A stretch of DNA of 64,000 nucleotides from RUG13409 sp045616985 (GTDB lineage Bacteria > Bacillota > Clostridia > Peptostreptococcales > Anaerovoracaceae), in contig JAZLHU010000042.1 of NCBI GenBank assembly GCA_045616985.1, positions 1-64,000 on the forward strand, given 5' to 3'. The position numbers were made by a program, and so were the translations under genes. Below, piece after piece: positions 30,803 to 41,321 of this stretch. The notes below the pieces were generated by a model, which had not been told where the DNA came from, searched no databases, and saw only the letters and a list, made by a program, of their open reading frames with translations. Within the stretch, counting starts at the first letter, position 1, and the number at the start of each line of letters is the position of its first letter.

Positions 30803-31719
30803 CTGCACGTAACGGTCATGATTTCGTTATATGCATCTTCATCAAATCCATCTTGCTTAACATCGATCCAATGCATTTGCGGATACCGTCTGAACCAGAT
30901 AAGCTGACGTCTTGCATAATGTCTGGTATTGGATTTTATTATTTCTTTTGCTGACTCGGCAGATTCTCCGTTATTGATTGCATCAATGATTTCTTTATAT
31001 CCGATTCCCTTCATCGCAACATCAGCGGAAGTAAAACCCATGTCCATCAATCCCCTGACCTCAGCCTCAAGGCCCATTTCATAGAGCTTGTCAACTCTTC
31101 TGTTGATTCTGTCGTAAAGAAGCCTTCTGTCTAAATTAAGACCGATCATTATCGGCTCTATGGAATATGAAGGTTTTACGGCATCAGTAAATGCGGCAAG
31201 TTTCATTTCGCCCTTTTCAAGTCTTTCGATTGCTCTTAATACTCTTTTAATATTATTGGGATGAATTGCATCGGCAGCATCGGGATCAAGCTCTTTAAGC
31301 CTTCCGTGTATTTGAATCGGATCGTTATTATATTTTGATCGTATTGCCTCTCTGTAATCATTATCACCTTCCGGAGCTGCAAAATCCATTTCATAAACTA
31401 ACGAATTCACATACAACCCGGTTCCGCCGCACACAATAGGAAGCTTATTTTTATAATAAACCTGTTCAATATAATACTTGGCATGGATCATGTAATCATA
31501 AACACTGAAGGATGATTTTGGATCAATCGTATCAACCAAATAATGTGGGACCAAGGACATTTCATCCTTAGTCGGTTTAGCAGAACCGATATCCATGTAT
31601 TTATAAAGCTGCATGGAGTCCGCAGAAATAATTTCTCCGTCAAGATCCTGTGCAAGCCGAATTGAATATTCAGTTTTTCCGCTGGCTGTAGGGCCAACAA
31701 TAAAAACCGTCTTGATCAC
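30799..31719 (-). CDS. miaA: tRNA dimethylallyltransferase
   Basis: 306 aa. Adds dimethylallyl to N6 of A37 in tRNAs reading UNN codons. The P-loop is VGPTASGKTEYS; DGEIISADSMQLYKYMDIGSAK and the C-terminal NTRHYARRQLIWFRR are family signatures. ATG 31719 overlaps the mutL stop by one base, so it belongs to the mutS-mutL-miaA unit. Its substrate, dimethylallyl diphosphate, derives from the pathway started by dxs in the same gene block. Confidence 0.96.
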   Translation of the reverse strand: MIKTVFIVGPTASGKTEYSIRLAQDLDGEIISADSMQLYKYMDIGSAKPTKDEMSLVPHYLVDTIDPKSSFSVYDYMIHAKYYIEQVYYKNKLPIVCGGTGLYVNSLVYEMDFAAPEGDNDYREAIRSKYNNDPIQIHGRLKELDPDAADAIHPNNIKRVLRAIERLEKGEMKLAAFTDAVKPSYSIEPIMIGLNLDRRLLYDRINRRVDKLYEMGLEAEVRGLMDMGFTSADVAMKGIGYKEIIDAINNGESAESAKEIIKSNTRHYARRQLIWFRRYPQMHWIDVKQDGFDEDAYNEIMTVTCS

Positions 31720-33527
31720 TATTTACGTTTAAACATCCTTTCAATCTCATAATGTGAAAAACGAATAAATATGGGTCTGCCATGCGGACAGGAAAACGGA
31801 TTCTCACATTTATCCAAATCCGAGAGTAATTGCATTACCTCTGCATCGGATAATTTATCGTGAGCCTTTACGGCTGCTTTGCAGGCCTTGGATGTAATTT
31901 CATTAAGCTTTAGCTGTATGTTACTTTTGATCTCATCAGAATTATCAAAGAACGATACCAGAAAATCCTCGGCGTCATCATCCTTTAATTCTGCCGGTAT
32001 TGCCTTAACCATATACGAAGAAGGACCAAAGGCAGTAATATCAAAACCCATAGGTTTCAGCAAATCGCAAATTTCCTCGGCCATCTGAGCCTGAGAAGCA
32101 GTCAAATCAAGAATTATCGGACTTATCAGTCCCTGAGATGCATTTTCTTCATCGTTGTGCATTTTAAGCAGATACTCAAACATAATGCGTTCATGTGCAG
32201 CATGCTGATCAATGAGATATACATTCTCCGGATCTTTACAAATCAAATATGTATTAAATGCCTGACCCACAAATTCCAGATGCGAAAATAAAAACAGCCC
32301 TGAAGCATCAGATCCCGAAGCCTTATCACAAGCTTCATATTCCGGAATTATTTCCTGAAGTGCAGTTTCCTTTTCCAATATCTCGTAACGAAGATTTGTA
32401 AAGAACGAATCATTTTTATCTTCAATAACATTTGAAACAGGATTCTCTTTCGGACATTCGATCGCTGCAGCAGGAGCGATCGTGTTTTCCTTTATCAGTT
32501 CCTGTGTTTTTACGTGATAGTTTAAAGCTTCCGGGTTTAACAAAGCTTTTCTGAGAGAAGCGATCACAAACTCGGAAATACGGTTTTCTTCATAGAAGCG
32601 AATCTCTGTTTTATGAGGATGAATATTTACGTCCAATTCTTTCGGACTCAATTCCATGAAAAGGAACACCTGTGGGTAATGTCCTTCAAAAAGCTTATCG
32701 TGATACGCAGCGCTTACGGCATTCTCAAGACACTTATTTTTAACCAGTCTTCCGTTAACAAAAAAAATCTGCCACCTTCTGTTTGTTTTACTGTATGTAG
32801 GCTGAGATATATATCCGTATAATTTGTACCCATGTTCTTCGTCATTAAAAGATACATCAATTAGATGCAGCACTGTCTGAGGACTGTATACGGTCAAAAT
32901 CGTTTGTTTCAGGTCATTTTTTCCGGGCGTTGAAAAGAGAATCGTCGAGTTTGAAATAAGTCTGATTTTTACATTCGGATAAGCAAGAGCCATCTTTGAA
33001 ACATAATCCGTTATCAAAGAGCTTTCTGTATTATCTGGTTTTAAAAATTTTCTTCTGGCAGGAATATTGAAAAACAAATTTCGGACAATAATGGTAGTAC
33101 CTTGCTCGCATGCAATATCCTCAACAGAAAGAATATCCGATGCAGTAATTCTGATTTTGGCTCCGACTTTTACCCCTGCTGTTTTTGAAATCAGCTCAGT
33201 TTCAGAAACAGCGGCAATTGAAGCCAATGCTTCACCTCTAAAACCTAATGTTGCAATTGAATTCAAATCATCTTCTGAAGCGATCTTGCTTGTAGCATAT
33301 CTGGTAAAGGCCAAAGAAAGCTGTTCTTTTGGTATTCCGCAGCCGTTATCACTCACACGTATATATTCTTTACCGCCTTTTTTAATTTCAACAGTTACGG
33401 AATCCGCACCGCTGTCTATCGAGTTTTCAAGAAGCTCTTTTACTATTGATAACGGTCTTTCAACCACTTCACCGGCCGCGATTTTATCAGCCAGTTCTTT
33501 AGGAAGAGCCTTAATTACCTTGGTCAT
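31719..33527 (-). CDS. mutL: DNA mismatch repair protein MutL
   Basis: 602 aa. N-terminal GHKL ATPase with ELLENSIDSGA (motif I), DNGCGI and TLGFRGEALASI. The C-terminal dimerisation/endonuclease domain includes QHAAHERIMFEYL, which resembles the DQHAAHERxxYE endonuclease motif of MutL proteins in bacteria without MutH, and the end has CPHGRPIF. So it probably nicks DNA itself. It overlaps the mutS end by 17 bp. Confidence 0.96.
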   Translation of the reverse strand: MTKVIKALPKELADKIAAGEVVERPLSIVKELLENSIDSGADSVTVEIKKGGKEYIRVSDNGCGIPKEQLSLAFTRYATSKIASEDDLNSIATLGFRGEALASIAAVSETELISKTAGVKVGAKIRITASDILSVEDIACEQGTTIIVRNLFFNIPARRKFLKPDNTESSLITDYVSKMALAYPNVKIRLISNSTILFSTPGKNDLKQTILTVYSPQTVLHLIDVSFNDEEHGYKLYGYISQPTYSKTNRRWQIFFVNGRLVKNKCLENAVSAAYHDKLFEGHYPQVFLFMELSPKELDVNIHPHKTEIRFYEENRISEFVIASLRKALLNPEALNYHVKTQELIKENTIAPAAAIECPKENPVSNVIEDKNDSFFTNLRYEILEKETALQEIIPEYEACDKASGSDASGLFLFSHLEFVGQAFNTYLICKDPENVYLIDQHAAHERIMFEYLLKMHNDEENASQGLISPIILDLTASQAQMAEEICDLLKPMGFDITAFGPSSYMVKAIPAELKDDDAEDFLVSFFDNSDEIKSNIQLKLNEITSKACKAAVKAHDKLSDAEVMQLLSDLDKCENPFSCPHGRPIFIRFSHYEIERMFKRK

Positions 33528-36018
33528 TTGCCAGTTCCTTTAATTCTTCAATCAGTTTGATTGCACTGCTTGGTGTAATGTTCATTAAATCCAAATTTCT
33601 GATTTTCTGTGCCAATACAGAATCAACCGCATTAAACAATGAAACCTGTTCTTCCCTTGCCTTTAATTTGACTGGTTCATTCTCAAGATCGGCAAGTTTT
33701 TCATTTGCAACATCCAAAACGCTCTTCGGAACACCGGCAAGCTTTGCAACATGAATTCCGTAAGATCTGGATGCCGAACCTTCAACTATTTTATGAAGAA
33801 AAACAATACTTCCGTTTTGTTCGGAAACATCAACATTAAGATTTTTAACACCTCTTACAGACTCGGCAAGCGATGTAAGTTCATGATAATGAGTTGCAAA
33901 AAGTGTTCTGATCTGTCTTTCCGGCTTTGTAAGATTGTCTACAACAGCCCATGCAATGGATAAGCCGTCATAGGTTGAAGTGCCTCTTCCGATTTCGTCC
34001 AGAATTACAAGGCTCTTTGCCGTTGCAGTATTAAGAATATATGCAAGCTCGGACATTTCAACAAAAAAGGTTGATTGACCCATAGTAATGTTATCGGAAG
34101 CACCGATTCTGGTATATATACGGTCACAAATGCCGATTTCGGCAATTTCGGCAGGGACAAAACAACCTGCCTGTGCCATCAGAACTATCAAAGCAAGCTG
34201 TCTCATGTAGGTTGACTTACCTGCCATATTGGGTCCGGTAATCAGAAGAAGAGAATTATTTTCTCTGTCCAGATATAAATCATTGGAAATATACTGACCG
34301 TCTGCTATGTTATTTTCAATAACCGGATGACGGCCTTTTACTATCCTGATCACATCATTATCGGAAACAAGAGGTTTTGAGTAATTATATTTTACAGAGC
34401 TTTCGGCAAAAGAACAGATTACATCAACACATGCAAGTGCAATTGACGTTTCCTGAATAATATTTGTCTTATCCTGAATAATTCTCCTTAGTTCACAGAA
34501 TAAACTGTATTCCAGTTCATTTGTTTTTGCCTGAGCATTTAAGACGGTATTTTCAACCTCTTTAAGCTCCGGAGTTACAAAGCGCTCTCCGCCGACAAGG
34601 GTTTGTTTTCTTATATAGTTATCGGGCGCCTGATCTGCCTGCGATTTTGAAATTTCAATATAATAACCGAAAACCTTGTTGTAGCCGACCTTAAGATTCC
34701 TGATTCCTGTCCTTTCTCTTTCAGAGTTTTCAAGTCCGGCGATCCATGCTCTTCCGTCTTTAGCAGATAAATTTATGCTGTCAAGCTCAGAAGAATATCC
34801 GGGTTTAATAAGACCGCCTTCCCTTACCGAAAACGGAGGTTCATCAACAATGGCCTTTTCAATCAAATCACAAATATTTCCGAGAGGATCTATTTCGGAA
34901 TTTAAACTTTTAAGAAGCTGCGAATTACATCCGAATAATTCAGATTTAATATCAGGGAGCTTGGAAAGAGACGTTTTTAAAGCAATCATATCCCTTGCAT
35001 TGGCTGTTCCAAGTGACATTCTTGCGATAAGTCTTTCAAGATCATAAACTGCCTTAAGAGCAGTTCTTAAATTATTTCTTGTTATTATGTCATCACAAAG
35101 CTCTTCAACGGCATCAAGTCTCAACTCAATATCAGCTTTATCGGTAAGAGGCTCCTTAAGCCATTGCTTCATCTTTCTGCTGCCCATTGCTGTTCCGCAG
35201 TGATCAAGAACTCCGAGTAAGGAGCCCTGTACCTTCTTCTCAAAGAGGGTTTCGGTAATCTCCAGATTTTTGATAGTAGCACGATCAAGTCTCATGGTAT
35301 GAGAATTGTCCATTATTTTTAATGGTTCAAGATGAAGTATTTCCTGCTTTTGCGTATCCTTTAAATAAGCAAGCAGCATGGAAACAGCATTCTTGTCGTA
35401 AAATATTCTTGAATCGATTTTTGAAATGAATAACTTATCTATATGGTCTACATATGAGTATAAATCGGGAACTTCAAAGGAAGTCAGATTTGTAATAATT
35501 TCCTTGGGTTGAATTCTGGTCAAGTACTCAATCAGCTGCTGAGAATTCTGGCTGCCGGAAAGCTTTGCAGCGCAAAACTCACCGGTAGATAAATCACACC
35601 AGGACAAGTCAATGTCTTCATCTTCAAAATATACTGCTATAAGATAATTATTGTCCTTATCGGAAAGCATTGATTCACTGATAACCGTTCCGGGAGTAAT
35701 AACTCTTATTACATCACGGGGAACGATTCCCTTACATGCTGCAGGGTCACATAATTGTTCGGCAATAGCAACTTTATATCCCTTATCAACCAGCTTTCCG
35801 ATATAAGCTTCGGCAGCATGGAAAGGTACACCGCACATAGGTGCTTTCTCTTCCTCTCCGCAGGACTTGGAAGTCAAAACCAATTCTATTTCTCTTGCAG
35901 CAGTAACGGCATCATCAAAGAACATCTCGTAGAAATCTCCGAGACGATAAAAAAGAATACAGTCTTTATACTGCTCCTTCGTTGCCAAATACTGTTGCAT
36001 CATGGGACTGTAGGACAT
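33511..36018 (-). CDS. mutS: DNA mismatch repair protein MutS
   Basis: 835 aa MutS1. The mismatch-reading N-terminus contains FYRLGDFYEMFFDDA. The ATPase has Walker A GPNMAGKSTYMRQLALI, the TMGQSTFFVEM loop and Walker B LVILDEIGRGTSTYDG. GGAGA precedes the ATG. First gene of the mismatch-repair pair, directly after tlyA. Confidence 0.97.
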   Translation of the reverse strand: MSYSPMMQQYLATKEQYKDCILFYRLGDFYEMFFDDAVTAAREIELVLTSKSCGEEEKAPMCGVPFHAAEAYIGKLVDKGYKVAIAEQLCDPAACKGIVPRDVIRVITPGTVISESMLSDKDNNYLIAVYFEDEDIDLSWCDLSTGEFCAAKLSGSQNSQQLIEYLTRIQPKEIITNLTSFEVPDLYSYVDHIDKLFISKIDSRIFYDKNAVSMLLAYLKDTQKQEILHLEPLKIMDNSHTMRLDRATIKNLEITETLFEKKVQGSLLGVLDHCGTAMGSRKMKQWLKEPLTDKADIELRLDAVEELCDDIITRNNLRTALKAVYDLERLIARMSLGTANARDMIALKTSLSKLPDIKSELFGCNSQLLKSLNSEIDPLGNICDLIEKAIVDEPPFSVREGGLIKPGYSSELDSINLSAKDGRAWIAGLENSERERTGIRNLKVGYNKVFGYYIEISKSQADQAPDNYIRKQTLVGGERFVTPELKEVENTVLNAQAKTNELEYSLFCELRRIIQDKTNIIQETSIALACVDVICSFAESSVKYNYSKPLVSDNDVIRIVKGRHPVIENNIADGQYISNDLYLDRENNSLLLITGPNMAGKSTYMRQLALIVLMAQAGCFVPAEIAEIGICDRIYTRIGASDNITMGQSTFFVEMSELAYILNTATAKSLVILDEIGRGTSTYDGLSIAWAVVDNLTKPERQIRTLFATHYHELTSLAESVRGVKNLNVDVSEQNGSIVFLHKIVEGSASRSYGIHVAKLAGVPKSVLDVANEKLADLENEPVKLKAREEQVSLFNAVDSVLAQKIRNLDLMNITPSSAIKLIEELKELANDQGN

Positions 36019-36816
36019 TTAATTCTCCAAATCTTTATGTGCGGCTGAAACTACAGCATCTATATCCAGGTCTGAATTTTCCTTTCCGTCAAATCGTAAA
36101 CACAAAAGAAACTCAATATTTCCCGTTGTACCCGTAATAGGTGAAAAATCCAAACCAACAGCAGAAAGTCCGTTCTCATTTGCATAAGAAATAACATTTT
36201 CAATTACTTCTTTATGCACGATAGGATCTTTAACAATTCCCTTTTTTCCGACCTGCTCTCTTCCGGCTTCAAACTGAGGCTTTACAAGAACGACCATACA
36301 GGCATCGGATTTTAACAGCTTAACTGCCGGAGCAAACATTAATTTCAAAGAAATGAATGAGACATCCGAGCAGGCAAAATCAATTTTTTCAGGTATCTGA
36401 TCAGCTTCAATAGTTCTGAAATTACATTTTTCCATGCAGACAACTCTCGGATCGATTCTAAGCTTATAGTCAAGCTGACCATGCCCAACATCAACAGAAT
36501 AAACCTTTGATGCACCTCTTTGCAGCATGCAGTCGGTAAAACCACCTGTTGAAGCCCCTATATCCAGACAAATCATATTGCTTACGTCAAGATCAAAAAC
36601 CTTAAGCGCCTTTTCAAGCTTTAATCCGCCCCGGCTTACAAAAGGACAGGTATCACCTTTGACCTCTATAAAAGCATCTTCATCAACAGCCGTTCCCGGT
36701 TTGTCGGAAATGGCTTTGTTAACATAGACAAGACCTGCCATAATTGCGGTTTTTGCCTTTTCTCTTGATGGAAAATATCCCTTTTCAGTTATTAAAATAT
36801 CTAAACGTTTTTTCAA
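36019..36816 (-). CDS. tlyA: TlyA family rRNA 2'-O-methyltransferase
   Basis: 265 aa. An N-terminal S4 RNA-binding domain (RLDILITEKGYFPSREKAK) is followed by an FtsJ-like methyltransferase domain with the SAM motif CLDIGASTGGFTDCML. TlyA enzymes 2'-O-methylate 16S and 23S rRNA; loss causes capreomycin resistance in mycobacteria. The gene overlaps the end of dxs by 32 bp, a common Clostridia arrangement. Confidence 0.94.
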   Translation of the reverse strand: MKKRLDILITEKGYFPSREKAKTAIMAGLVYVNKAISDKPGTAVDEDAFIEVKGDTCPFVSRGGLKLEKALKVFDLDVSNMICLDIGASTGGFTDCMLQRGASKVYSVDVGHGQLDYKLRIDPRVVCMEKCNFRTIEADQIPEKIDFACSDVSFISLKLMFAPAVKLLKSDACMVVLVKPQFEAGREQVGKKGIVKDPIVHKEVIENVISYANENGLSAVGLDFSPITGTTGNIEFLLCLRFDGKENSDLDIDAVVSAAHKDLEN

Positions 36817-38659
36817 AATATATACCGGCCTTTTTTGCTATGGCTTCGGCGTTCATACCGTATTCTTCTCTTAATTCAGCAACCGATCCGTGTTCAATAA
36901 ACCTGTCGGGCCAGGCAATATTTATAAATGGCTTATTTAAATTCTTTGACGAAAACATAGCCGCAATTGCCTCTCCGAATCCGCCTGACATACAACCATC
37001 CTCCACACTGATAACTGCTCTGTAATTTTTAGCTGTATCTGATAAGAATTTTTCGGGGAGCGGCTTTATTATTCTTAAATCACACACCCCGACACTGAGT
37101 CCTTTTTTTCTTAAAACATCAGCAGCCTTAAGAGTTTCTTTTAACATATTCCCGTCGGATATAAACAAAATATCCTCCCCGTAGCGAATAAGCTGAGGTG
37201 TAGGATAAAACTCCTCTGTAACGGGAAATAAATCAGTTTCCCGCGGAACTGTTCCTCGCGGATACCTGATTGCTGCGGGTGAATTTAATGAAAGTGCATA
37301 CCTGAGCATTGCACGCAGCGAGCTTTCGTCTCTTGGTGACAGCAAAGTCATATCAGGCATTGAACGCAAAAAAGCAATATCAAATTCACCCTGATGGGTC
37401 TCACCATCCTGTCCGGTTATACCTGCTCTGTCAACGGCAAAAACGATGGGCAGCTTCTGAAGACATACTTCTGTAAGAATCTGATCGTAAGCTCTTTGCA
37501 TAAAGGTTGAATATAAAGCAACAACGGGCTTTAAGCCGTTAAGAGCAGCACCGGCTGCAAACGAAACTGCATGCTGCTCCGCAATTCCTGCATCAAAGAA
37601 TTTTCCGGGATGCATGATCTGAAACTGCTTTAATCCCGTTCCGTCAGCCATAGCTGCCGTAATGGCAATTATGTCGGAATCACTATCTGCCGACTTACTT
37701 AATTCATCACCGAAGATTTCAGACCAGGAGAATTTATTTCTTTCACTAAGTGCAGTAACTGTCTCAGGATCAAAGCTTCCTATTCCGTGAAATTTCGAAG
37801 GATTCTTTTCGGCAGGTATAAAACCCATACCCTTCTTTGTTTTTACATGTAAAAGCACAGGTCGATCAAGTGTCTTAACAAATGTTAAAGCATCGATAAG
37901 CTCTGATAAATCATTACCGTCTATAGGACCGTAATACTTAAAACCAAGCTCCTCAAAAATAACGCCGGGAACCAAAGCGTACTTTAAAGAATCACGGATC
38001 TTGCCTAAAGATTGCTGCAGGTATTGATTGCCTGCATTCTTAACGCTCTTCTTAAAGTTATTATATGCTTCCGATGTTCTGAGCTTGTTTAAATGCTTGG
38101 AAACGCCTCCGACATTACCCGAAATGGACATTCCATTATCATTAAGGATCACTATCATCGGCGTCTTTGAAACACCGGCTGAATTGAGTGCCTCCCAGGC
38201 AACTCCGCCGGTCAAAGCGCCATCTCCGATAACGGCAATACAGGAATAATTTTCGTTTTTAATATCTCTGGCCTTTGCATATCCGAGACAAACCGAAACA
38301 GATGTAGCGGAATGCCCTGAATCAAACATATCATGCACAGATTCTTCTCTTTTGGGAAATCCGCTGATTCCTCCGAACTGTCGTATTGACTTCAATTCCT
38401 CTCTTCTGCCGGTAAGCATTTTATGAACATAGGTCTGATGACCTACATCCCAGATAATTTTATCCTTTGGAGAATCGAAAACATAATGAAGAGCAATCGT
38501 AAGCTCAACCACACCAAGATTGGAAGCCAAGTGGCCTCCCGTTTTAGACACATCTTCAATTAGTTCTTTCCTTAATCCTTCAGCCAAAGTGTTTAGTTCA
38601 TCAATAGACATTGATTTAACACTTTGCAGAAGATTTTCATTTGAATCAAATTTTGCCAT
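36785..38659 (-). CDS. dxs: 1-deoxy-D-xylulose-5-phosphate synthase
   Basis: 624 aa, thiamine diphosphate-dependent transketolase family. First step of the MEP isoprenoid pathway, joining pyruvate and glyceraldehyde-3-phosphate. Features: GHQTYVHKMLTGR, the ThDP site GDGALTGGVAWEALN, DGTGLKQF, and VFAVDRAGITGQDGETHQG. Adjacent to ispA, so precursor supply and prenyl chain building are co-encoded. Confidence 0.97.
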   Translation of the reverse strand: MAKFDSNENLLQSVKSMSIDELNTLAEGLRKELIEDVSKTGGHLASNLGVVELTIALHYVFDSPKDKIIWDVGHQTYVHKMLTGRREELKSIRQFGGISGFPKREESVHDMFDSGHSATSVSVCLGYAKARDIKNENYSCIAVIGDGALTGGVAWEALNSAGVSKTPMIVILNDNGMSISGNVGGVSKHLNKLRTSEAYNNFKKSVKNAGNQYLQQSLGKIRDSLKYALVPGVIFEELGFKYYGPIDGNDLSELIDALTFVKTLDRPVLLHVKTKKGMGFIPAEKNPSKFHGIGSFDPETVTALSERNKFSWSEIFGDELSKSADSDSDIIAITAAMADGTGLKQFQIMHPGKFFDAGIAEQHAVSFAAGAALNGLKPVVALYSTFMQRAYDQILTEVCLQKLPIVFAVDRAGITGQDGETHQGEFDIAFLRSMPDMTLLSPRDESSLRAMLRYALSLNSPAAIRYPRGTVPRETDLFPVTEEFYPTPQLIRYGEDILFISDGNMLKETLKAADVLRKKGLSVGVCDLRIIKPLPEKFLSDTAKNYRAVISVEDGCMSGGFGEAIAAMFSSKNLNKPFINIAWPDRFIEHGSVAELREEYGMNAEAIAKKAGIYFEKTFRYFNN

Positions 38660-39565
38660 TTACTTTATTTTTTCTTCGAGTGTTTGAATTATATATTCAA
38701 ATACTTCGGCATTATCATAATACTTAGAAATTGCATCTCCTGCACGTGTCAGAAGCTCTGATGCTTCTTCTTTCGAAGCGTCAAGCCCGTATAGTGCGGG
38801 ATATGTACACTTTCCTTCTTTTGCATCCTTCCCGATGCTGTGCCCCATTTGTTCAACCGAAGAGGTCACATCCAGAATGTCATCAACGATTTGAAAAGCA
38901 AGGCCTACATTCTCGCCGTATATTTCCAGATCATGCAATAAAGCCTTATCTGCCCCGCCGAGAAAAGCCCCGCATTTTACGCAGGCTTTAATAAAAGCTG
39001 CTGTTTTATTGTAGTGAATATAATGCAGAATGTCCGACGAAAATTCCCTGCCTTCATTAATTACATCAGCAACCTGTCCGGCAACCATTCCCTGTACGCC
39101 GGTACCTTTTACCAGGCAATACTGCGCTCTGATCAATCTTTTGATAAGATCCGGATTATCCAGATACAAAAGCATATACTTTGACATTGCTTCATAAGCT
39201 GCGGAAAGAAGACCGTCTCCTGACAGAATGGCCATATCTTCGCCGTAAACCTTATGATTAGTCGGCTGACCGCGACGAAGATCATCATTATCCATAGCAG
39301 GAAGATCATCGTGGATCAAAGAGTACGTATGAATATACTCTGCAGCACAAGCAAACGGAAGTGCAAAAGAAAGCCTGGATTCGCACATTTCGTAAGCTGC
39401 AAGAATCAATACAGGGCGAAGACGCTTTCCGCCGGCAAGAAGCGAATACTTCATTGCATTGTATAGCTCCTTGCTTATATCATCAATTTCAGGTATGAAA
39501 TCCAGAAGATGTTCATTAAAATAATTTTTGAATTTATTATATGCCTGAGCGCCTGAATTATTCAT
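38660..39565 (-). CDS. ispA: Polyprenyl (farnesyl) diphosphate synthase
   Basis: About 301 aa. The two aspartate-rich motifs are SLIHDDLPAMDNDDLRRG (first, DDxxxxD type) and FQIVDDILDVT (second). Condenses C5 units into a short prenyl diphosphate. I choose ATG 39565 rather than an upstream in-frame start at 39583 because GAGGTGG lies 8 nt before it and the ATG overlaps the xseB stop (ATGAATAA), giving coupled translation. Confidence 0.95.
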   Translation of the reverse strand: MNNSGAQAYNKFKNYFNEHLLDFIPEIDDISKELYNAMKYSLLAGGKRLRPVLILAAYEMCESRLSFALPFACAAEYIHTYSLIHDDLPAMDNDDLRRGQPTNHKVYGEDMAILSGDGLLSAAYEAMSKYMLLYLDNPDLIKRLIRAQYCLVKGTGVQGMVAGQVADVINEGREFSSDILHYIHYNKTAAFIKACVKCGAFLGGADKALLHDLEIYGENVGLAFQIVDDILDVTSSVEQMGHSIGKDAKEGKCTYPALYGLDASKEEASELLTRAGDAISKYYDNAEVFEYIIQTLEEKIK

Positions 39566-39779
39566 CAAAGTCCACCACCTCACCGGTTTCAGGTTTAAGC
39601 ATTTCTATCTTCTGCTTTGCATTATGTAAAATATCAAGGCATTGCTTATAATATTCAATGCTTTGATTATAAATCTCAACCGATTTTTCCAAAGAAGCAT
39701 CGCCGCTGCGAAGAAGCTGTGCAGCCTCTTCAAGTTTTTCAAGTGCTTCTTCAAAACTCAATTCCTTCTTTTTAGGCAT
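39558..39779 (-). CDS. xseB: Exodeoxyribonuclease VII small subunit
   Basis: About 73 aa, helical, starting MPKKKELSFEEALEKLEEA, with GDASLEKSVEIYNQSIEYYK typical of XseB. Binds the large subunit to form the single-strand nuclease. AAAGGAG before ATG 39779 decides the start; an earlier in-frame ATG at 39839 lies inside xseA. Overlaps the xseA stop by 8 bp. Confidence 0.95.
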   Translation of the reverse strand: MPKKKELSFEEALEKLEEAAQLLRSGDASLEKSVEIYNQSIEYYKQCLDILHNAKQKIEMLKPETGEVVDFDE

Positions 39780-40920
39780 TCTTAAACTCCTTTGTTTCAA
39801 CCATGCAATGCAGACTTCCGTCTTTAAACATAACATCAAGCCTGTCGCCGGGATTTACATCCGAAATATCGGTGAGCCATATACCATCTGCCGATTTAAC
39901 GGCAGCATAACCCTTATTAAGAACAGACAGCGGATTAGAGGATTCAATATCCGTTTTTAATAATTTCAGTTTGTTTTCATAATCTGAAAACAGGTATTGA
40001 ATCGAAGTGCTGCAGCTCTCAAATGCATATTTAAAGTTCCGAATACCGATATCGATTCTGTTTTTTAAATCCGAATATACCTTCTCGGGCTTACAGGCAT
40101 TTATTCTGTCAATATAATTATTGATATGAGGAACGGCAAGCTCTGCCGCGGCTGTCGGAGTAGCGGCTCTTACGTCGGCAACATAATCCGTAATTACAAA
40201 ATCCACCTCATGTCCAACTGCAGAAATGACGGGAATCTTTGAATGATAAACGGCCCGTGCAACAGCCTCTTCATTAAAAGACCAGAGATCCTCCATTGAA
40301 CCGCCTCCGCGTCCGATGATCAAGACATCACAATCTTTAAAGGATGAATTCATGGTTTCAATTGCGGCAACCAGAGAATCACCGCTTCCCTCACCCTGAA
40401 CCAGGGCCGGATAAAGAAATACATCTACCAATGGATTTCTTCTTTTGATCGTTGTGATAATATCTTTAATTGCAGCACCGGTCGGCGATGTGATAACACC
40501 GACTTTTTTAGGAAACTCCGGAAGACTTTTTTTATGTTCTTCATCAAAAAGACCCTCATCATATAGCTTTGCTTTAAGCTTTTCAAAGGCTTTCTGAAGT
40601 GCGCCCTCACCCTGAATATCAACATCACGGATATTCAGCGAATAATATCCGCCCTTTTCAAAAACAGAAACATATCCGAAAACAAGGATCTCCATTCCCT
40701 CATCAAGATCAAATCTCAAATGAGAAACCCTTGATGATGATAAGAAACACCTTACCGTGCTGCTTTTATCCTTAAGGGAAAAATACCAATGCCCTGATGA
40801 ATGCTTTGTCAGATTTGAGATTTCACCGCTTACACAAACATTCATCAGTATCGGATCAGAACTGATGATCCTGTTAAGATAAGTATTCAGTTGTGATACT
40901 GATATAGGCTTAGTACTCAT
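39772..40920 (-). CDS. xseA: Exodeoxyribonuclease VII large subunit
   Basis: 382 aa. N-terminal OB fold (SVSQLNTYLNRII, VCVSGEISNLTKHSSGHWYFSLKD), then the nuclease core with VGVITSPTGAAIKDI and VLIIGRGGGSMEDLWSFNEE and AVGHEVDF. Degrades single-stranded DNA from both ends. Slightly shorter than many homologues but with all core motifs. It follows nusB with a 4-bp overlap. Confidence 0.95.
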   Translation of the reverse strand: MSTKPISVSQLNTYLNRIISSDPILMNVCVSGEISNLTKHSSGHWYFSLKDKSSTVRCFLSSSRVSHLRFDLDEGMEILVFGYVSVFEKGGYYSLNIRDVDIQGEGALQKAFEKLKAKLYDEGLFDEEHKKSLPEFPKKVGVITSPTGAAIKDIITTIKRRNPLVDVFLYPALVQGEGSGDSLVAAIETMNSSFKDCDVLIIGRGGGSMEDLWSFNEEAVARAVYHSKIPVISAVGHEVDFVITDYVADVRAATPTAAAELAVPHINNYIDRINACKPEKVYSDLKNRIDIGIRNFKYAFESCSTSIQYLFSDYENKLKLLKTDIESSNPLSVLNKGYAAVKSADGIWLTDISDVNPGDRLDVMFKDGSLHCMVETKEFKNA

Positions 40921-41321
40921 TTTGACTTTGCAATTTTACCTAAAACTCCGTTAACAAATTTACCAGATTCTTCTCCGCCGAATTTTTTTGCAAGATTAAC
41001 AGCTTCATTGATAGCAACATTAACGGGAATAAGCTCTCCTTTTTTAAACTTCATTTCGGCAGCACAAAGTCTTAAAACAGCTAAATCAACCTTTGCTATT
41101 CTGTCAATGGACCAATCCCTGCTCGTTGAATCTATTATTTCATCTATCTCGTTTGAATTAAGGGAATACGCATCATAAACATCATTTATATATGCGATCT
41201 GACTGTCATCAGATACGTAATTCATTACAAAACTCTCCTTTGCTTCAGGAGAAAAATCCATTTGTGCTTCCATTTGGAAAAGCATCTGCATTACGGCTTC
41301 ACGTGCCTCAACTCTGGTCAT
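40917..41321 (-). CDS. nusB: Transcription antitermination factor NusB
   Basis: 134 aa helical protein starting TRVEAREAVMQMLFQME, with IDRIAKVDLAVLRLCAAEM and VAINEAVNLAKKFGGEESGKFVNGVLGKI, the NusB signature. Binds boxA RNA with S10 in rRNA antitermination. Lies between the Asp23 gene and xseA with short overlaps. Confidence 0.96.
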   Translation of the reverse strand: MTRVEAREAVMQMLFQMEAQMDFSPEAKESFVMNYVSDDSQIAYINDVYDAYSLNSNEIDEIIDSTSRDWSIDRIAKVDLAVLRLCAAEMKFKKGELIPVNVAINEAVNLAKKFGGEESGKFVNGVLGKIAKSK